Source of the DNA: Candidozyma auris
Taxonomy: Eukaryota > Ascomycota > Pichiomycetes > Serinales > Metschnikowiaceae
Reading direction: 5' to 3'
DNA: 64,000 nucleotides
NCBI RefSeq assembly: GCF_003013715.1
Contig: NC_072812.1
Span: 806,001-870,000, forward strand
In this document: piece after piece, positions 1 through 10,513 of the stretch
Layout: the number at the start of each line of letters is the position of its first letter
Position numbering within the stretch: the first letter of the stretch is position 1
Made by a program: the position numbers and the translations under genes
The notes under the pieces: model-generated
Databases searched by the model: none
Told to the model about the DNA's origin: nothing
The model's input: the letters and a program-made list of their open reading frames with translations, nothing else

Positions 1-843
1 TGCATCCACAGAGGAGTCCGTCGGCAATTCATTGAGAATTTCAACTGACGACCGTCTGTGGTCGGGTTGAGGTAAGCTTGCATGCGTCAAGGGGTAGTCC
101 ATTGGGAATTCCCTTCCTTGGAGCTCAGGGTTCGTGAGCAAGTTCGTAATGTCGTAATTCTCCAAAATAACATTTTCTCTTGGCTCGGAAGGATTTAGCT
201 CGGAAAGTAGGAATGCGTCTGGAGGGTTGTGGGACAAATTGAGAAGATTGTGGCCGGGATTTACATAAGGTTGCTGGACTGTCTCATGCGGTCGCAGGGA
301 CAGCAGTGAAGAGCGGTCTTGATGATATTGATTTTGGAAGGGATCGTCAACCCTGGCGGGAACTGCGATTTGTGGTAGTGTTGTGTGAAGCATTGGAGGA
401 ATGTAGTTCGTGTCTAACGTTGAAACTGCTTTGGACGAATTACAATCGACGCTTATTTGACGGGCGGCCTCTGCAAGATCTTGCTCTGAGTGCAAATGCA
501 AATAAGGTCTGTACGCCTTTTTACCGTTTTCGTAGAGAGTAGAAACGGCGACAGATTGGTCGAGAAAGCCGAAATAGCGAGGAGCAGTGTATAAGTCCAT
601 AGGGGCCAGCGATTCGGGCCCAGCCTCTGAAGGGTCGGGCATGGATTCTTTGGGATCGTAAAAAGTGTACAGCGTAAAGTTCAAACGGACGCCTCGAATG
701 CATTTTCGTTTTGAGGTTAGACAATTTTGGCATACTGGAAGTTGCTCGTCACATTTCATGTGACGATCACGACATGTAAAACAGCCCGACCTTGTTCGAG
801 AACGTTTCACCTTCGTACGGGCGGGCGCCAGTTTTCTTCGCAT
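1..843 (-). CDS. Zn2Cys6 zinc-cluster transcription factor, C-terminal part outside window
   Basis: The frame is open from an ATG at 843 to the window edge (281 codons), with an in-frame stop upstream of that ATG. Residues 21-48 form a canonical fungal binuclear zinc cluster with spacing C-x2-C-x6-C-x6-C-x2-C-x6-C (starting CFTC, then MKCD, VCQNC, RKC). A basic stretch rich in Lys and Arg lies just before it. This family binds DNA, usually CGG-type half sites, in the nucleus. The finger is followed by RGVRLNF, a pattern common in one subgroup of fungal zinc-cluster factors. The remainder seen here is polar, Pro/Ser/Asn-rich linker with no recognisable activation or middle-homology domain. The gene is divergent from an RRM gene 6.15 kb away, so its promoter may be unusually long. 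The class is certain; the specific factor is not recognised. Confidence 0.85.
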   Translation of the reverse strand, partial: MRRKLAPARTKVKRSRTRSGCFTCRDRHMKCDEQLPVCQNCLTSKRKCIRGVRLNFTLYTFYDPKESMPDPSEAGPESLAPMDLYTAPRYFGFLDQSVAVSTLYENGKKAYRPYLHLHSEQDLAEAARQISVDCNSSKAVSTLDTNYIPPMLHTTLPQIAVPARVDDPFQNQYHQDRSSLLSLRPHETVQQPYVNPGHNLLNLSHNPPDAFLLSELNPSEPRENVILENYDITNLLTNPELQGREFPMDYPLTHASLPQPDHRRSSVEILNELPTDSSVDA

Positions 844-3800
844 GCGATTGATGGGTTGAAGGGGACGTGATGTGATACTATAGTTGAGAAAAGTCGGGGA
901 TCATTCCAGGATCGCAAAGGAAATCGGAAAAAGTGAAGTTGACGAAAGCGGAGGCTGAATGACTCTCGGTAGATGGAGCGGCCTAGTTGAAGGAAAAAGG
1001 CAGGGAAAAAGAACCGACGGAAGATTCTTTAAACACTAAAGCGTCGCCAGCAGGGCTGGAGAAATGTCTATTGTACAAAAAGACCTGGAGGTGAAGATGC
1101 CCTGGGGAAAGTGGTAGTAACGGAGAACCCAAATGAAGACGTTTGTATGACTAAGCTAATTGTGCAACCTTCAAATTGACTATTGGCGGCACTTCAAAAG
1201 CTTTGGCGTGTCTTTAAAACGATGCGGTCAGGAAGTGTAGGTCAATTCACTGAGCACTAGTGGGAACGACGAATGGAGGGAAGGTTTACGAGCTTCAGGG
1301 ACAAATCTCCAAAATGGTGGGAGGGAGAAATGAAGGGGGAAGGTTGATAGTTGGATGGGGGATCAGCAAGACAAAAGTTCCAAATCTCTTATATAGCCAA
1401 CGATGTGGTCCCTCTTATGTGAAACAAGGCGGATGAATCTCCAACGCCAGGTACCGCATGAGATAGATATATGAAGACATTTTTCCACTATGGTCACCGA
1501 TACCGATGCGGAAGGTGAACAAAATAAACATGCGCGAACCATTGTGCATTGCATATCCGAGGTGCTACTGTAGCCTGCGCAGCGGTCAAATTTCCCTACG
1601 AAGACATACTCACCTTTGTCTGCAATGCGCGCTGCACAAGTCCTCTGTCCTCTGTGAAGCCTGTCGCGCACCCGCCAAGGCTACCGCAACCGTTTTTTCC
1701 TTTTTGTTGGCCTTTGTGGGTGCTATATAGTGGAGAGGGCTCCTTCTTCTTTACCGTCGCCGTTGCCTCCCAACACCTGTGCACAATCGTGTGATCATGT
1801 GAAAGTTGCTTGTGCTTTGCTTGCTTATAGTCTACCGGCTCTAACTTTCATAAGGCTTCCTCCACATTCACTGCGCACTTCTCACTGGTCTATGCCTTTT
1901 CCCGTTAAATGACGTTGCCCAGCGATTGTTCTCACAAGCTGAGTTCCGTATTTCCAATTTCCTACGCATTGTGTCTCTCATGTATTTTTTTTTAATTTAA
2001 TTTGAAACCTGCCTGCGTAATTTGGCACCCGTTGGCAACTACGTAATCGGGGAATTGTTCCTAGTCGGTCCCCCACCGGCCGGAAAATTTGTGCTCGAAT
2101 TTTGTGCGTCTCTGTCATCTGCACCGGAAAGAGTACGCACAGGGCTCACACAAATTGAGATACGCTCTCAACCTTGTTTTGGTGTTCTTCACTTCAGGTT
2201 GCTCAACTGCTTCAGAAGCCTACCCCTTAAACTCCAGAGTTACAAAAACCTTGTCTCCCTGGAATCCCCCTCGGCTTCCCAGCCCCCCTACCCGCACGAA
2301 AGCGGCACTATCGAGGTGCATCTCGTACCTGCACTGCTACATAACACCACTGGAGGGGAGGAGACAAACGGTTCAGATCTTGCCCTTGGTAAGCTCAATG
2401 CGTGTGGCTGGAGCTATTGTGAGTTTGGTGCTTTGTTTCCCCAGCTGCTACCAATTTGCTTGAGCAGATTCCTACATACCGGCTGCTTATGTCAATTCTC
2501 TCGACAATAGGCGAGTCATCTAATTTTGATCTTATTTTTTTATTTTTCTACCTCCAATTGCATCTCACTACAAGTCTGTTCTCGGACGTCGCGGCTTTGC
2601 ACCATGGCATTCGTGCCCATTTTGTGTTGATCTCTCGACTCAAATTTTTTGGGTCTCTTCTTCATTTTCGCGTCAACTGTTTTGAGGCCCGGTGGCATTG
2701 TCCTGCTATGCACCTGCGAAGTCCCGTGAACGACCACCTTTCCCCGAAGTGCTCGCTGGCTAAAAAAAAAAAAAGAACTCCTTGTTTGCTGATTCCAATA
2801 ATAACATGATACTTCGTGCTGAAGATCTTCCCATGTACCCAATTCTCTTCCAACTCCTCTCCACCCCTCACATGCAGGGAGCTACAGGGTCCTTGCGTTG
2901 CATAGCAAGAGGAAGATAATATTTTCTCTGAACTGTCCCTTGGCCAATTGTACAGGTGCATGAGGGCAACAAATTGAATGGCTCTCAACCTGAGATTGCT
3001 AGCCTTTCAATTTCACTTTGTGGCGCTTCTGAATGATTCCATGCCATATCATCGTGCCGCCGTGGAAACAGGCTTTCTCGCCTGCTGGAGATCATGTCAG
3101 CGCGTCTACAAAAAGGAGAAGCCGCTCGCAACCGTTCAAATCAACTGACGCACGGTTACTTTCCCTGGGTCAATTTTTCGAATTTGATCTCTGTGCAAAT
3201 TAGCTTTGAAGTAAAATCATGAAGAATTCTTCCAAACGTCGAGATCGAGATCACCAGTATTCTTCGATTTGTTCTTTGCCCTGCTTCCGTGACTCTGTTG
3301 TATCGCTGCTCGGCACTTCTTTCCTCTTTCGTATTCAGCCCGTGTGTTTTGCTCAATTCCCTTTTCTGGTTAGCGGGCGTCAAGGCCGTGCCACTTTCCC
3401 GGTGCCAATCTCGGTGCCACTCCCTATGTTGGTCGAGAGATCCCTCCTACTTTCTGGCTCACGCAAAGCTCTCCTTAGTAACGAAGGCATATATAGACGA
3501 TGGCATGGTCTGGAACCATTGCGCCGAAAACAACTAATTTCACACGATGTTTTCGACCCAAGTAGATATTATCATTGAGTGATTTTTGCAAAATCCCCTA
3601 AAATGTGTGTTCTTTCAGCTTCTAGGAAATGTCTCGTACACTTATGTTTAATTTTTCAAATGTATTTACGGTGTCAGCATGCATTTCCTTGCAATGATAC
3701 TACGTTCAGCATTATTCTTGAGATGCATTAATTTTCGAAGATGTTGTTGTTGTCAAACTGACAATGGCATTCAGAATTCCTTAAACCGACACAGTCTTAT

Positions 3801-6800
3801 CGTTTAATCGTTGCTGTGCTTTGAATCACTAATTTTTGAACTTATTATGTTGGGTCTCTACATAAGTGCTCGCCTCAATAGAAAATTTTACGAAATTGGT
3901 TTCACGCTTTTCCCTTCTATGATCGAAGTATTCCAAGTCTTCCGCCCTTTTCCTTGAATTTGTGGTGGATGACCTCTGGCTTTCCGAGGATTTGCTCTTG
4001 TGATTTAATTATTTGAATGATTCTTTTGCATTGCGAAATGCTTTGAAGCTGGGTTTCAAGCTTTGCTGATTCTCTCTAGATTAATAGTGGCAAGCCAAAG
4101 TGACCTAGCCCTTCAAACAGCCTTTAATAGGCATCCTCGAGAGCTTTGCATCCGACAATGTATAATCCTGGTGACATTTGCACATACTGCTCTTTCCGAG
4201 TCTTTTGCTTTTCTTTCGGGGGTATTATTTTTGAGAATTTTTTTTAAGGAGCTCGAGAAACGTTCTTGAACTAAAACTAGAATTGACCGGTCTCTAGTAT
4301 CTTTCGTCTCTGATGTTCTTGTTGAAAACTTCGTGTGGAAGAGAGTATAGGAACCACCTGAATTAGTAGAACTGCCTCGTTCGTATGAATTATGGAGAAA
4401 ACATTGTTGTCTTCCTTTTAATTTACTCTAGGATCCATTTTGATTTGCTCTGTCTTCTAGACCGCCAAGGATTCATAAACACGTAGGGCAAAATTATATC
4501 CGAGAACTCTGGCTATAGCTTAGATGTGCCAAGGCATTGATTTTGAAGGTCATCTAAAGATTGGTATTTCCTTATATCTATGAGGTTAGGACGAGCATAA
4601 AATTTTTTCAAACGTCCGGACTCGAGCTCAAATCACGACAGCATACTATCGTTTCAGTATTGAATGAAGAATACGAGGAAATGAGATGGTTGTGCGCCAA
4701 TCTGTTTCGTTTATTTCTGCTCGACTTGATTTCTCGCATTCCGTGAAATCCGTGGGGGAATACCATTGGCAAGGATCTCGACTAGAAAAAAAAAAATAAT
4801 TCCATGACTATATCATGCGACCAATGAATGCTCCATGGTGGCAGTATGTGGAAGCAGAACAGATCTCACTACAAAGTTTGCTCGATGCCCAATGTAATGA
4901 ATAACATGCCGAAGCAATCCGAAGTCGAGACAATATCAAATTACACAATTTACATGACTGATGAACACTGATTCCACAATCAATAATCTCGTGTTCATCT
5001 GGCTGGTCAAGGGCCATCGGTATTCCGCTTTTCGGAGTTCCGGTTACATCGAAGTTGGAATCTCGGCAAGGACAAGTTCCGCTAAAAATTCCTATAATTT
5101 GATGTTTCGTCGCCATTTTCTGGGTAACTCAACTCTACATCAACAAGTCAGTTCAAAATTGAATGACTGTCCAAATGGATTGAAGTGCTTTTGTATCATC
5201 AATCTTCCAGCTTCACGGAAAGGAGACTATTGCCAGATGTTGCTTGACCGAAACTGCCAATTCAACCCAAATATTATCTCAAACTAAATTGAGCCTATCA
5301 AGCCTTTTCCCGAGAAAGCTATGATGACGTCTAGCGATCCGCAGCCTATGCTGGTGAATCCCAGCCTCTTGACTTGGGCAATATGCATTGGACAAAAATC
5401 ATAGCTGATGGTTCCTCTTTTGTGTACAAACAAAAGAGCACCTAGAAGTAAGGCCAGGTCAATTACCGCCAGATTCGTTTGCAAAGTGTCTCGTTGCACA
5501 GCAATGGGATATTCTAGGTCGCTCTGAATATGTACATAGCTAGAGCATGGCCAAAGAGGTGACTTCGATTCTCATCAAAATGATCCTGCTGGAGGAAGAA
5601 CGGAATAAGAGAATCCTTTAGCCCATTCTAGCACTACAGTCTGCATCCACTGATGCAAGAATACCAGAATTATCGCTCACACGAAATAATCGGGCACAGG
5701 ACCCAACAAGCGGCGAGTGCTGGCGTAGGTGGATGCAGCCACCTACCAGCAAAACCTGTACCTCTTTGAGTCTGGTTGAAGAGGAGCAACCTTATGTCAT
5801 AAGCCTAACTATAACAAGAGAATCCAGAACAATTGTGAGTGTGTGAAAACTTTGCGCGGAGTACTTTGCCCAATGTGGCGGTAATCGGCAGTACATTACT
5901 GCTCGCCAACTGTGGCTAGTAATTTTGAGTCTCGAGCACAGCAAACCTTTTCAAGCCTTCATTGAGTTTTTACATTTTTTTTTTTTTTTTTTTAGGTCGG
6001 CCTGAAGTGGTATTGTGAAGGAGTTTGTGGCAATTTTCATCTGAATGCTTCAAGTGCGCAATGAGCCTGTAGAAGCAGCGCATTGTGAGGACGACTAGAC
6101 AAAGTCGAATATCGAAGCTACAACACAATGGCAAACGAAATCCTCGGTCGGAATGACGAGGTTCTTCAATTCTCCTCGACAGCGTACTTGCAACAGCAAC
6201 CATCTCAAACGAGCTCTCCCGCTCACTATTTTTATTTTTTTCCCAACTTTTTCACTCACCATCGCTCACTCGCCCCAAGCGCCGCACCAGTGATAAAGTT
6301 GCGTTTGCAGTCCCTCACCCCGTTCCTGAGCCGCTATGTAACGGCCTAGGCGCCAGCACTCAACGCGTTTTTACGAAGATAGACGATCTTCTCCACAACC
6401 CGAAAACATAAGTTCCACGAAATTTGACTCGCAAATCGGATTTTTTTTTCTTCTTTTTTATTTTTCGGCAAGCTTCGCTTATTCCGTTGGGGCGTTCGCT
6501 TGCTTTTGCTGCTCGACGTTCTCGCGAAAGCTTAAAGCTGGCCGGCCGTCTTCGTTGCTCCCAGACTGTAGCCTGAAAGAAGGCAGCTGACGTCGATTGC
6601 ACAGGACCCTACGTCAGCAACGATTCATGGCAACCAGTGCCAGTGGAGCGTGAGGGTTCTTGCGAGAGAACATTCGTGTGCAAGCGATGCAAGAAAGGTT
6701 TTTCCTTCGGCGTTCTCACAGAATTTGTAGGCTCTTTGCCCACGACATGCTCAGATGCTATGCGGTTTAAGCGAGCATTTGCTCAGGCAGATTCTCCATC

Positions 6801-6993
6801 CTCTCAATGCAATATTTCTGCCTACACGACCCTCGGCGAGGTGCCCTCTTACTCAATCTGTCTCTACACCACAACCATTTTTTTTTTTTTTACCAACCAT
6901 AGTTTCCCCCCTTCATCATACATAAAAATATCTTCTCGACGGTGATTACTATTCACTTCCGATCACCTGCAACTTTCTCTGGTGAAACGCTGT
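844..6993. other. 6.15 kb divergent intergenic region, no convincing gene
   Basis: This is the space between the 5' ends of the zinc-cluster factor (leftward) and the RRM gene (rightward). The longest frames, for example 2022-2510 and 4961-5287 on +, are not recognisable, and several lack an ATG. Visible elements are long T tracts (19 T at 5975-5993, others near 6430 and 6880), a strong inverted repeat at 5719-5750, and a possible upstream ORF of 73 codons with an ATG at 6128. No tRNA, LTR or known ncRNA was found by eye. Such long spacers in Candida-clade yeasts usually belong to heavily regulated transcription-factor genes with long 5' UTRs. That reading is an inference here. Confidence 0.6.
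5719..5750. repeat. Inverted repeat with a 12-bp bulged stem
   Basis: GTAGGTGG at 5725-5732 and CCACCTAC at 5739-5746 pair perfectly around the 6-nt loop ATGCAG. GCTG at 5719-5722 and CAGC at 5747-5750 extend the stem past a 2-nt bulge. It lies inside the large divergent spacer, about 1.25 kb upstream of the RRM gene. It could be a structured part of a long transcript or a palindromic protein site. Confidence 0.6.
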
Positions 6994-9114
6994 ATGGAAT
7001 ATTCGTCGTCCCCTTTTTCCCTGGGCGATTCGCTGCCCAAGCAGCAACCCGGCATTTCCCATCCACGTCGGCCGCTGTTCAGCCAGGCACACGACAACAA
7101 CTCGTATGGGCCTTACGAAGAGGAACCTGCTCTATTCCATCCTAATCCTCCTTTCCCTGTCGTGCCTGTTGTGCCCACATTGCCATATGTGCTAGTGTTC
7201 GAGAATATCCCTCCTCGCACTAGCCACACAGCGCTACAAACCCTCATTCACTCGAAGTTGCCCCCCAAAGATGTCTCAGACAGTCTACATTTCCATATTC
7301 TCGACATGAGCAATGGCAGAGCCACCGTCGAATTTGCCAATAGCTCTCTGGCGCACGCTGTCGCTGAGGCATTGGACGGTGATTCCTCCTTGGGCTCTAC
7401 CATCAATTGCTCTGCAATAGACAATCCATCATTAGCTGCAACTCTGATGCCACATACAAGCGCACATACGCCCACACCGCCAATGTCGTCGATGAACCCA
7501 TTCTTCTTTGTTCCTCCCATGTATCCTGTCGACTATGGGTACTTCGGCCCACAAGTGCCTGCTGGCATGGGACCCAATCCAAGTATCTATTGCCGCCATC
7601 CATCTGCCAATCAAATGCCTTCCATGATGCCTGTTCAACCACATTCTATGTTGCATGGGGTTCCCAGTGTTTCCAACATGGCCAATATGACGAATGCTCC
7701 TGGGATGCCCACTTCATCTTATGGTCCTCATCCATACGGCTACTTTGGCGGTCCTGATGCTCTGCAATTTAGCATGGGCTATGGGCCCGGGTCATCTTCA
7801 GGACAAAGCTCAATGTACACACTGTCATATCCGCTGTCTCGAAGGTCGCTGACAAGACTGAATAGCAATTTCAGCCGATCTAGGTCCTCCAGGGCAAGCT
7901 CCTTATCCCTGAATCGTCAGAATAGTACCTTTTCGAGTCGTGTCGGAAGTCGAAACGACTCTAGAAGAAGTAGCATGAGTGTACCGGCCAGAACAAATTC
8001 CAGTCTCAGTTCTGAGTACAATCTTGCAAAGGACCAGGCTTATGGAAACAGCGATGTGAGCAACTTGCCGTCTCTGGTGTCAATGGACAATCACATTCTA
8101 GAGGAGGCTGACGAAGATGAAGCCGAAGAAGGCATGATGACAATCGAGGACGAAAGCGGTGAGCGGATAGAAGTCAATCCTTGTCGATTGTTTGTGGGCA
8201 ACATTCCTTTCAACTCAACTTGGCCCGCCTTGAAATCGTTTTTGATCTCCAAAGCAGAGGAGTTCGAGCCCAATAATGATATTGAAATTCTAAAAGTTGA
8301 GATTCCCATGCAACAGGTAAGAGATCAAGGTGATGCAACGACTGTGGGATCGTACTACTACCTATCTTTGCTATCTCAGCAGCTTCAAAGTGGTCCAGGC
8401 GGCTCTGCTCCGCAAGGGCCTCCGCCCCCTCACAATACTGATCTCAATCGAGGAGGAAGCAGGGGTCCTAGTCGTGGGTTTGCTATAGTCAGCACGGCAA
8501 ACAAAACCTCCCTGGAGAAACTCATCAAATACTTCAACAATGTGGAATTCGAAAACAGGCCGTTGACCGTTCGTTACGATAGATTTCCCAATTTCAACAA
8601 CTACGTTCTCCAGCAACTATATCCCTCCGGTCGCAACAGCTCCTTCAGCTGCGGACCCAAAGCAAAGCCCGGAATCCTAACTAATCTTGCGGTCGAACGC
8701 AATCTGTTCCAACAGAAATATTATTATGGCTCTGCCTCGTTCCAAAACATGGCACAGCCCTACGGTGGACAGTTTTATCCACAAAACCGATCGTTCGCTT
8801 ATTATCGTGGGACACTGCGGCCACCTACTCGCGGAGCTGCAACTGACATGGGTGGTAGTAGCTCCAATACGCAAGGAGCTCTTGAGGTGCCTGAAAACGC
8901 CACAGCGACAGAACATGATGGAAAGAATTCAGACTCAGCGAAAGTGGAGACTAGCTCACAGGGACAGCGGCGGGCTACTAAAATGAGTATGAGCGATTTG
9001 GGACCTCCCCTTCGGGAGATCGAGTCCAGCTTACCTGAGCTGCCTAAGCATAATTCCGGAGATGATGTCAAGGCAAAAGAACTCGTAGATTTTGTTGGAG
9101 ATGCGTCGACTTAA
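6994..9114 (+). CDS. RNA-binding protein with two RRM-like domains
   Basis: The protein has 706 residues from the first in-frame ATG; the frame upstream opens only on GTG. A degenerate RRM lies at about residues 64-145 (LVFENIP as RNP2-like). A second RRM starts at about 395 with RNP2 CRLFVGNI and has RNP1 SRGFAIV at about 493. A roughly 60-residue Gly/Pro/Ser-rich insert lies between its beta-2 and beta-3 strands. It ends near 530 with VRYDRFPNFNNYVLQQL. Between the domains are Met/Pro/Tyr/Asn-rich low-complexity sequence and a Ser/Arg-rich stretch at about 270-350, then a short acidic patch. This architecture suggests an mRNA-binding post-transcriptional regulator that may enter granules. 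The exact orthologue is not recognised. The long, T-rich upstream region suggests a long 5' UTR. Confidence 0.8.
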   Translation: MEYSSSPFSLGDSLPKQQPGISHPRRPLFSQAHDNNSYGPYEEEPALFHPNPPFPVVPVVPTLPYVLVFENIPPRTSHTALQTLIHSKLPPKDVSDSLHFHILDMSNGRATVEFANSSLAHAVAEALDGDSSLGSTINCSAIDNPSLAATLMPHTSAHTPTPPMSSMNPFFFVPPMYPVDYGYFGPQVPAGMGPNPSIYCRHPSANQMPSMMPVQPHSMLHGVPSVSNMANMTNAPGMPTSSYGPHPYGYFGGPDALQFSMGYGPGSSSGQSSMYTLSYPLSRRSLTRLNSNFSRSRSSRASSLSLNRQNSTFSSRVGSRNDSRRSSMSVPARTNSSLSSEYNLAKDQAYGNSDVSNLPSLVSMDNHILEEADEDEAEEGMMTIEDESGERIEVNPCRLFVGNIPFNSTWPALKSFLISKAEEFEPNNDIEILKVEIPMQQVRDQGDATTVGSYYYLSLLSQQLQSGPGGSAPQGPPPPHNTDLNRGGSRGPSRGFAIVSTANKTSLEKLIKYFNNVEFENRPLTVRYDRFPNFNNYVLQQLYPSGRNSSFSCGPKAKPGILTNLAVERNLFQQKYYYGSASFQNMAQPYGGQFYPQNRSFAYYRGTLRPPTRGAATDMGGSSSNTQGALEVPENATATEHDGKNSDSAKVETSSQGQRRATKMSMSDLGPPLREIESSLPELPKHNSGDDVKAKELVDFVGDAST

Positions 9115-10513
9115 TCACATTTGGCGGCATAATTCAAAGCCCGGTGCGCCATAGCCCCGTTTCAAAGGCCGAGCGAATGCGTTGTGAGCTAACTTGTGAC
9201 TAGTGGTAAGATTTCGAGGGGGTCTTGGTGAACACTTAAGTAAGAGATACGAAAGTTTGAAGCTGCTTGTCGCCATCGATGACCTCATCTTTAAAGTTTA
9301 TTAAAAAGCGCCCGAGCGCCGCCGTTAGAGAGGCTGCAATGGGTTCGTCTAAATTATTCTACGATACGAGATATTATAACTGCGACGGCACATCCGAGCG
9401 CACTTGTACATTACACATCGCGCCGGCCTACTCTCCCCGAGGAAGGGGCACGTCAGACTGACACAAAAGAAAAATCAGCTTCTGTAGTGGCTGCATCGGT
9501 GAAGGAGAAAGATTGAGAGCACCCTTGAGGCTAAGCTTCGCATCAAGGACGGTGAATGACGCTAGTTGAAGTCAAAAGTATGTTTGACGAGACTGTTTAC
9601 CCGATTCGACGCTGGCGATCTCAGACGGCATCCATTATTGAGATCGAAGCGACAAAACCTTATATGTCATTGTTAGGGCTGCCGTTGACAATGGGAGTTA
9701 CAGTCCTCGACAGAAAATCAATCAAGGGTCGCTCTTAGAGACTTTTTTTTTGTTGTCCGTCTTGGACTTGTCCCCACTTCTGACGCAACTCCTTGTCTGT
9801 GTCTATGTGCGATCGAACGGTTCGGAAGGGCTCGACCGAGAAGTTCGGCGAGATGCGCCCAACAAACCGCACAAGTTTTACTCAGCACTTGCGCACGGGC
9901 CGTAAAAGCTACCCTAGCAGGGCCAGGATAGTGCCGTACAGATACGTGCGTAACTTCGGGATTTGAAAAAAGCGTGGAATATGCATGATCCCGGCTCCTA
10001 TTGGCCGTCGGCATTTGAATACTGCACAGCCCCTCTCGGCACCATATCCGTGCAGCAAGCATGGCGACTTGCACCGCGTCCTGTATTTTTGGAGTAATCC
10101 GGAGAATATTCAGATTTGCCGATGGATAGCCAGGTCTCTTACAAGCCCTTCCGACCAATAGTTCAATGAAACATCGGTTCAGAGCGAGCAAATCACCCTA
10201 TTCTTCGAGCTGCCTCGGGTCACTCGAAAAGCTTGCAAGTGGTGGCCTGTTCCACCCGTAAACAGAAGCGAAAAGCTTGCGCCAAGTCAGCGTCTATCTG
10301 CACCGCTGCAAACTCCTCTGCTTCCCCATAGATTCACCTTATCTGGCACTGCATGACTGGAGCAGCACAGCTTACATCTATGAAGGTCTTTCCCAAGATC
10401 TTTGCATGCGGTTCTGCTGGCTTAAATAGACAGGAATCGTGCTCTGCTTCCTTCTGCCTTACACTTTGTTCTTCTTTTTTTCTCTCCAACCAAAGGGCCT
10501 ACCTCCAACAATC
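9115..10513. other. Intergenic region, 1.4 kb
   Basis: This is 3' flank of the RRM gene and promoter of the second zinc-cluster gene. A TATA-like TTAAATA lies at 10422-10428, about 86 bp before that ATG, followed by a pyrimidine-rich stretch. A 157-codon reverse frame at 9718-10191 lacks an ATG at its start and has no recognisable content. No RNA gene was seen. Confidence 0.6.

Noticed and set aside
2022..2510. 162-codon forward frame in the long spacer
   Set aside because: Opens on TTG, several overlapping frames of similar length, no recognisable protein.
4961..5287. 108-codon ATG frame in the long spacer
   Set aside because: No recognisable domain, and it overlaps an equally long reverse frame at 4808-5116.
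8317..8379. Possible 63-nt in-frame intron (GTAAGA to CAG) within the RRM gene
   Set aside because: No TACTAAC-like branch point, the length is multiple of three and the frame is open throughout, so it is treated as coding insert of the second RRM.
9718..10191. 157-codon reverse frame upstream of the second zinc-cluster gene
   Set aside because: Opens on TTG, no internal family motif, composition like random GC-rich DNA.
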